Below are positions 62,570 to 64,000 of a stretch of DNA of 64,000 bases, piece by piece. The stretch's first letter is position 1. Each line of letters opens with the position of its first letter. Position numbers and translations under genes: made by a program. Below the pieces are notes generated by a model. That model had not been told where the DNA came from. It made no database searches and saw nothing but the letters and a program-made list of their open reading frames with translations. The stretch covers positions 44,206,352-44,270,351 of the forward strand of contig OX235270.1 in assembly GCA_944472135.2 (NCBI GenBank). Reading direction: 5' to 3'. The stretch is from Trichobilharzia regenti (Eukaryota; Platyhelminthes; Trematoda; Strigeidida; Schistosomatidae).

Positions 62570-62667
62570 ATTGCTATATAGGCAACTGACAGTGAGTCTA
62601 ACAACCTCAGAGTGTTGTGGGGTAGTTGACGTGAAACCGTCTGCTGGTGGGGGACTTGATGTTGGAA

Positions 62668-63759
62668 CTAGTTGGCCGATTCCGATAGAACCGGCCCGTT
62701 GTAGTTTTTTTCAATGGATTTAGGCAGGACACTTGGGAGACACAGACTATTATTCTCAGAGCTGCATCGCTCTAGTGTCACCGAAGCTTGGGGTCGTATT
62801 AAAGCCTCAGTTTGCTGCCTCCTTATATTTCTGGGTCTGCTTTCACAGCATCGGATGTGTCCTCCAATTTTTCCCTTGGTCTCATACCACCGTTGAAGTG
62901 ATATGGACAACTGCTCCGGGGAGTTGAATGTGACACACAGCAGCTTTGGAGAGTTAATCAATGTTAGATGAGCGGGACGAGGTAGTCGGAAAATGGAGAT
63001 GGCTCCAGAAGCGCCAGGGGCCATCTGAGATGACAGCCATCTCCATTGTTGTACGTCGTGCATGTGTTTTTCACAAGCAGTGCCGGTTTCCAGCTCCGGA
63101 ACACCGTGTACCACCATAGAGGTGGAAGGCATCAGTTCCGGTGACTCCCTCGCCATATTTCTGACGGCCCATGGTCTATCTTGCCGCGCTCTTATGTTAG
63201 AACTTCTGTCCAGGGCTAGTACCTGAGCCATTAACAGTACTTTTTCGGCCTCTTCGGCAGAGTCCAGTGTAACCCGTAATGGGGGTGGCTTACCCTGAGG
63301 CGTGTGGACACCCCTGTACAGTCTGCACAGTTTTGCTGAACTAATGTTCAGACCTAGTTTGCCACACAGGTTGGACCACTGTTCCTGATCAAACAGGGCC
63401 CGTTGTTCGAGCAAGCTATCCGTGCTCACAGGTACGTTAAAGAGGATGAGAGAGTTAGACCGACTACCCTCAGACTTAGGTTTTGCCTTCGGCTTCTTGC
63501 AGTCCTTTGCATCATTAGCAACATTAGGCTTCGTCGGTACCTGGACAGCCTTTTTTGTGTTGCCAGGCTTGCTAGTGGATGCAAGTGGTGCCTTTGTAAT
63601 TTTGCCCTCCCCTGATGTGGATGGAACCTTGCTAATCTTCACCTTGTGAGAATTGGCATTTCCAGTCAGTAGGGCTGGTGTGTCCTTCTTTAAGTCTTTG
63701 ACCAGTTTCGGCAGTGCGAGTTTAGCAGGGGGGAGCTGCATGATACTGTGTTGGGGCAC
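62668..63759 (-). CDS. CR1-type LINE ORF1, C-terminal part
   Basis: A 363-codon frame: a basic, Pro/Ser/Lys-rich region up to about residue 100, then SNSLILFNVPVSTDSLLEQR, which looks like an RNA-recognition-type fold (LILFNVP...), and a second related block (STSMVVHGVPELETG). The frame upstream of 63759 continues from the PHD-finger part in a different frame, which suggests a one-base indel near 63740-63760. The protein would bind the element RNA. Confidence 0.7.
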   Translation of the reverse strand: MPQHSIMQLPPAKLALPKLVKDLKKDTPALLTGNANSHKVKISKVPSTSGEGKITKAPLASTSKPGNTKKAVQVPTKPNVANDAKDCKKPKAKPKSEGSRSNSLILFNVPVSTDSLLEQRALFDQEQWSNLCGKLGLNISSAKLCRLYRGVHTPQGKPPPLRVTLDSAEEAEKVLLMAQVLALDRSSNIRARQDRPWAVRNMARESPELMPSTSMVVHGVPELETGTACEKHMHDVQQWRWLSSQMAPGASGAISIFRLPRPAHLTLINSPKLLCVTFNSPEQLSISLQRWYETKGKIGGHIRCCESRPRNIRRQQTEALIRPQASVTLERCSSENNSLCLPSVLPKSIEKNYNGPVLSESAN

Positions 63760-64000
63760 AAGAGCATGTTATTTCTGCTATCCGCAGACACGCTTTGTGG
63801 GACTATGCCAGGGCGACAAAGTGGACACACGTACCAAAACCATGGGCATGGGTTATTTCTCATAAACTCATAGTATGCTTTCGGTACTTCTTTGTCACAA
63901 CGGCAGTGCACCCATCGTTTGCAAAAATTACATTCAAACGCTGAATCAGTTTTAGAAACTGTGATGCTGCACGCCTGGCATTCATCCCCTTTCCTTGATG
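63690..64000 (-). CDS. CR1-type LINE ORF1, N-terminal PHD-like finger (partial)
   Basis: Reading from the window edge: CQACSITVSKTDSAFECNFC, KRWVHCRCDKEV and later WFWYVCPLC. The spacing Cys-x2-Cys ... Cys-x2-Cys ... His-Cys-x-Cys ... Cys-x2-Cys is that of a PHD-type zinc finger. The start lies beyond the window. The frame runs out at 63690, while the rest of ORF1 continues in a neighbouring frame. Confidence 0.72.
   Translation of the reverse strand, partial: SRKGDECQACSITVSKTDSAFECNFCKRWVHCRCDKEVPKAYYEFMRNNPCPWFWYVCPLCRPGIVPQSVSADSRNNMLLCPNTVSCSSPLLNSHCRNWSKT

Larger units (their letters stand above)
59645..64000 (-). mobile_element. CR1-type LINE, nearly complete (5' end outside window)
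   Basis: A minus-strand element with ORF1 (64000 down to 62668), ORF2 (about 62670 down to 59771), a short 3' UTR and a (TATTATTAT)n tail. ORF1 carries a PHD-like finger. ORF2 is an endonuclease-reverse transcriptase. The ORF2 frame stays open back past the ORF1 stop, so the two overlap in different frames. Confidence 0.83.

Noticed and set aside
1..64000. CRISPR arrays, bacterial operons, phage or insertion sequences
   Set aside because: None seen. All coding and repeat content is of animal (flatworm) type with spliceosomal introns.

Overview
The window is from a blood fluke, almost certainly Schistosoma or a very close relative. Three signs point there: a near-exact 36-nt schistosome spliced-leader sequence (54852-54887, minus strand), many RTE-type LINE copies resembling schistosome SR2, and tRNA-headed SINEs with hammerhead-ribozyme motifs like the schistosome Sm-alpha family. 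Layout is typical of a fluke: tiny exons in long introns filled with retroelement debris.

Two host genes are present. The first, on the plus strand, fills 601-49669. It is the 3' four-fifths of a heparan sulfate N-deacetylase/N-sulfotransferase (NDST), seen as twelve exons with matching phases and GT/AG borders. The 5' exons lie upstream of the window. Exons 1-8 carry the N-deacetylase part and the start of the sulfotransferase; exons 9-12 carry the rest, including the PAPS-binding motifs and the C-terminal cysteine loop. Exons 9 and 10 each contain one internal frame change that needs an explanation. The second gene, on the minus strand at 54295-55287, is a two-exon homologue of SGF11/ATXN7L3, a subunit of the SAGA deubiquitinase module. 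Its intron holds a 135-bp truncated retrocopy of a trans-spliced RPB10/POLR2L mRNA, still carrying the spliced leader and flanked by an apparent target-site duplication. This is the most unusual item in the window.

The remainder is mobile DNA. (A) SR2-like RTE LINEs: one near full length (8600-11728) and many truncated copies. A distinct defective sublineage, here called A', is at 1025-2268, 5712-7118, 36145-37832 and 40520-41190. (B) A second LINE family with an SR3/Perere-3-like reverse transcriptase (44149-45635, 50040-51385 and many 3' tails). (C) Two long CR1/Rex1-type LINEs on the minus strand (25551-28740 with an intact 927-codon frame; 59645-64000 with a PHD-finger ORF1 and an overlapping ORF2). 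(D) Penelope-like elements with GIY-YIG remnants (22690-23640, 24190-24400, 31928-32720, 38531-39840, 52090-52840). (E) Three SINE types: S1 (six copies, all plus strand), S2 (its 3' tail resembles the SR2 LINE tail) and S3 (about 400-bp units with hammerhead motifs). Element identities rest on motif recognition from memory of the families, not on searches. Several inverted copies flank NDST exons and could influence their splicing.
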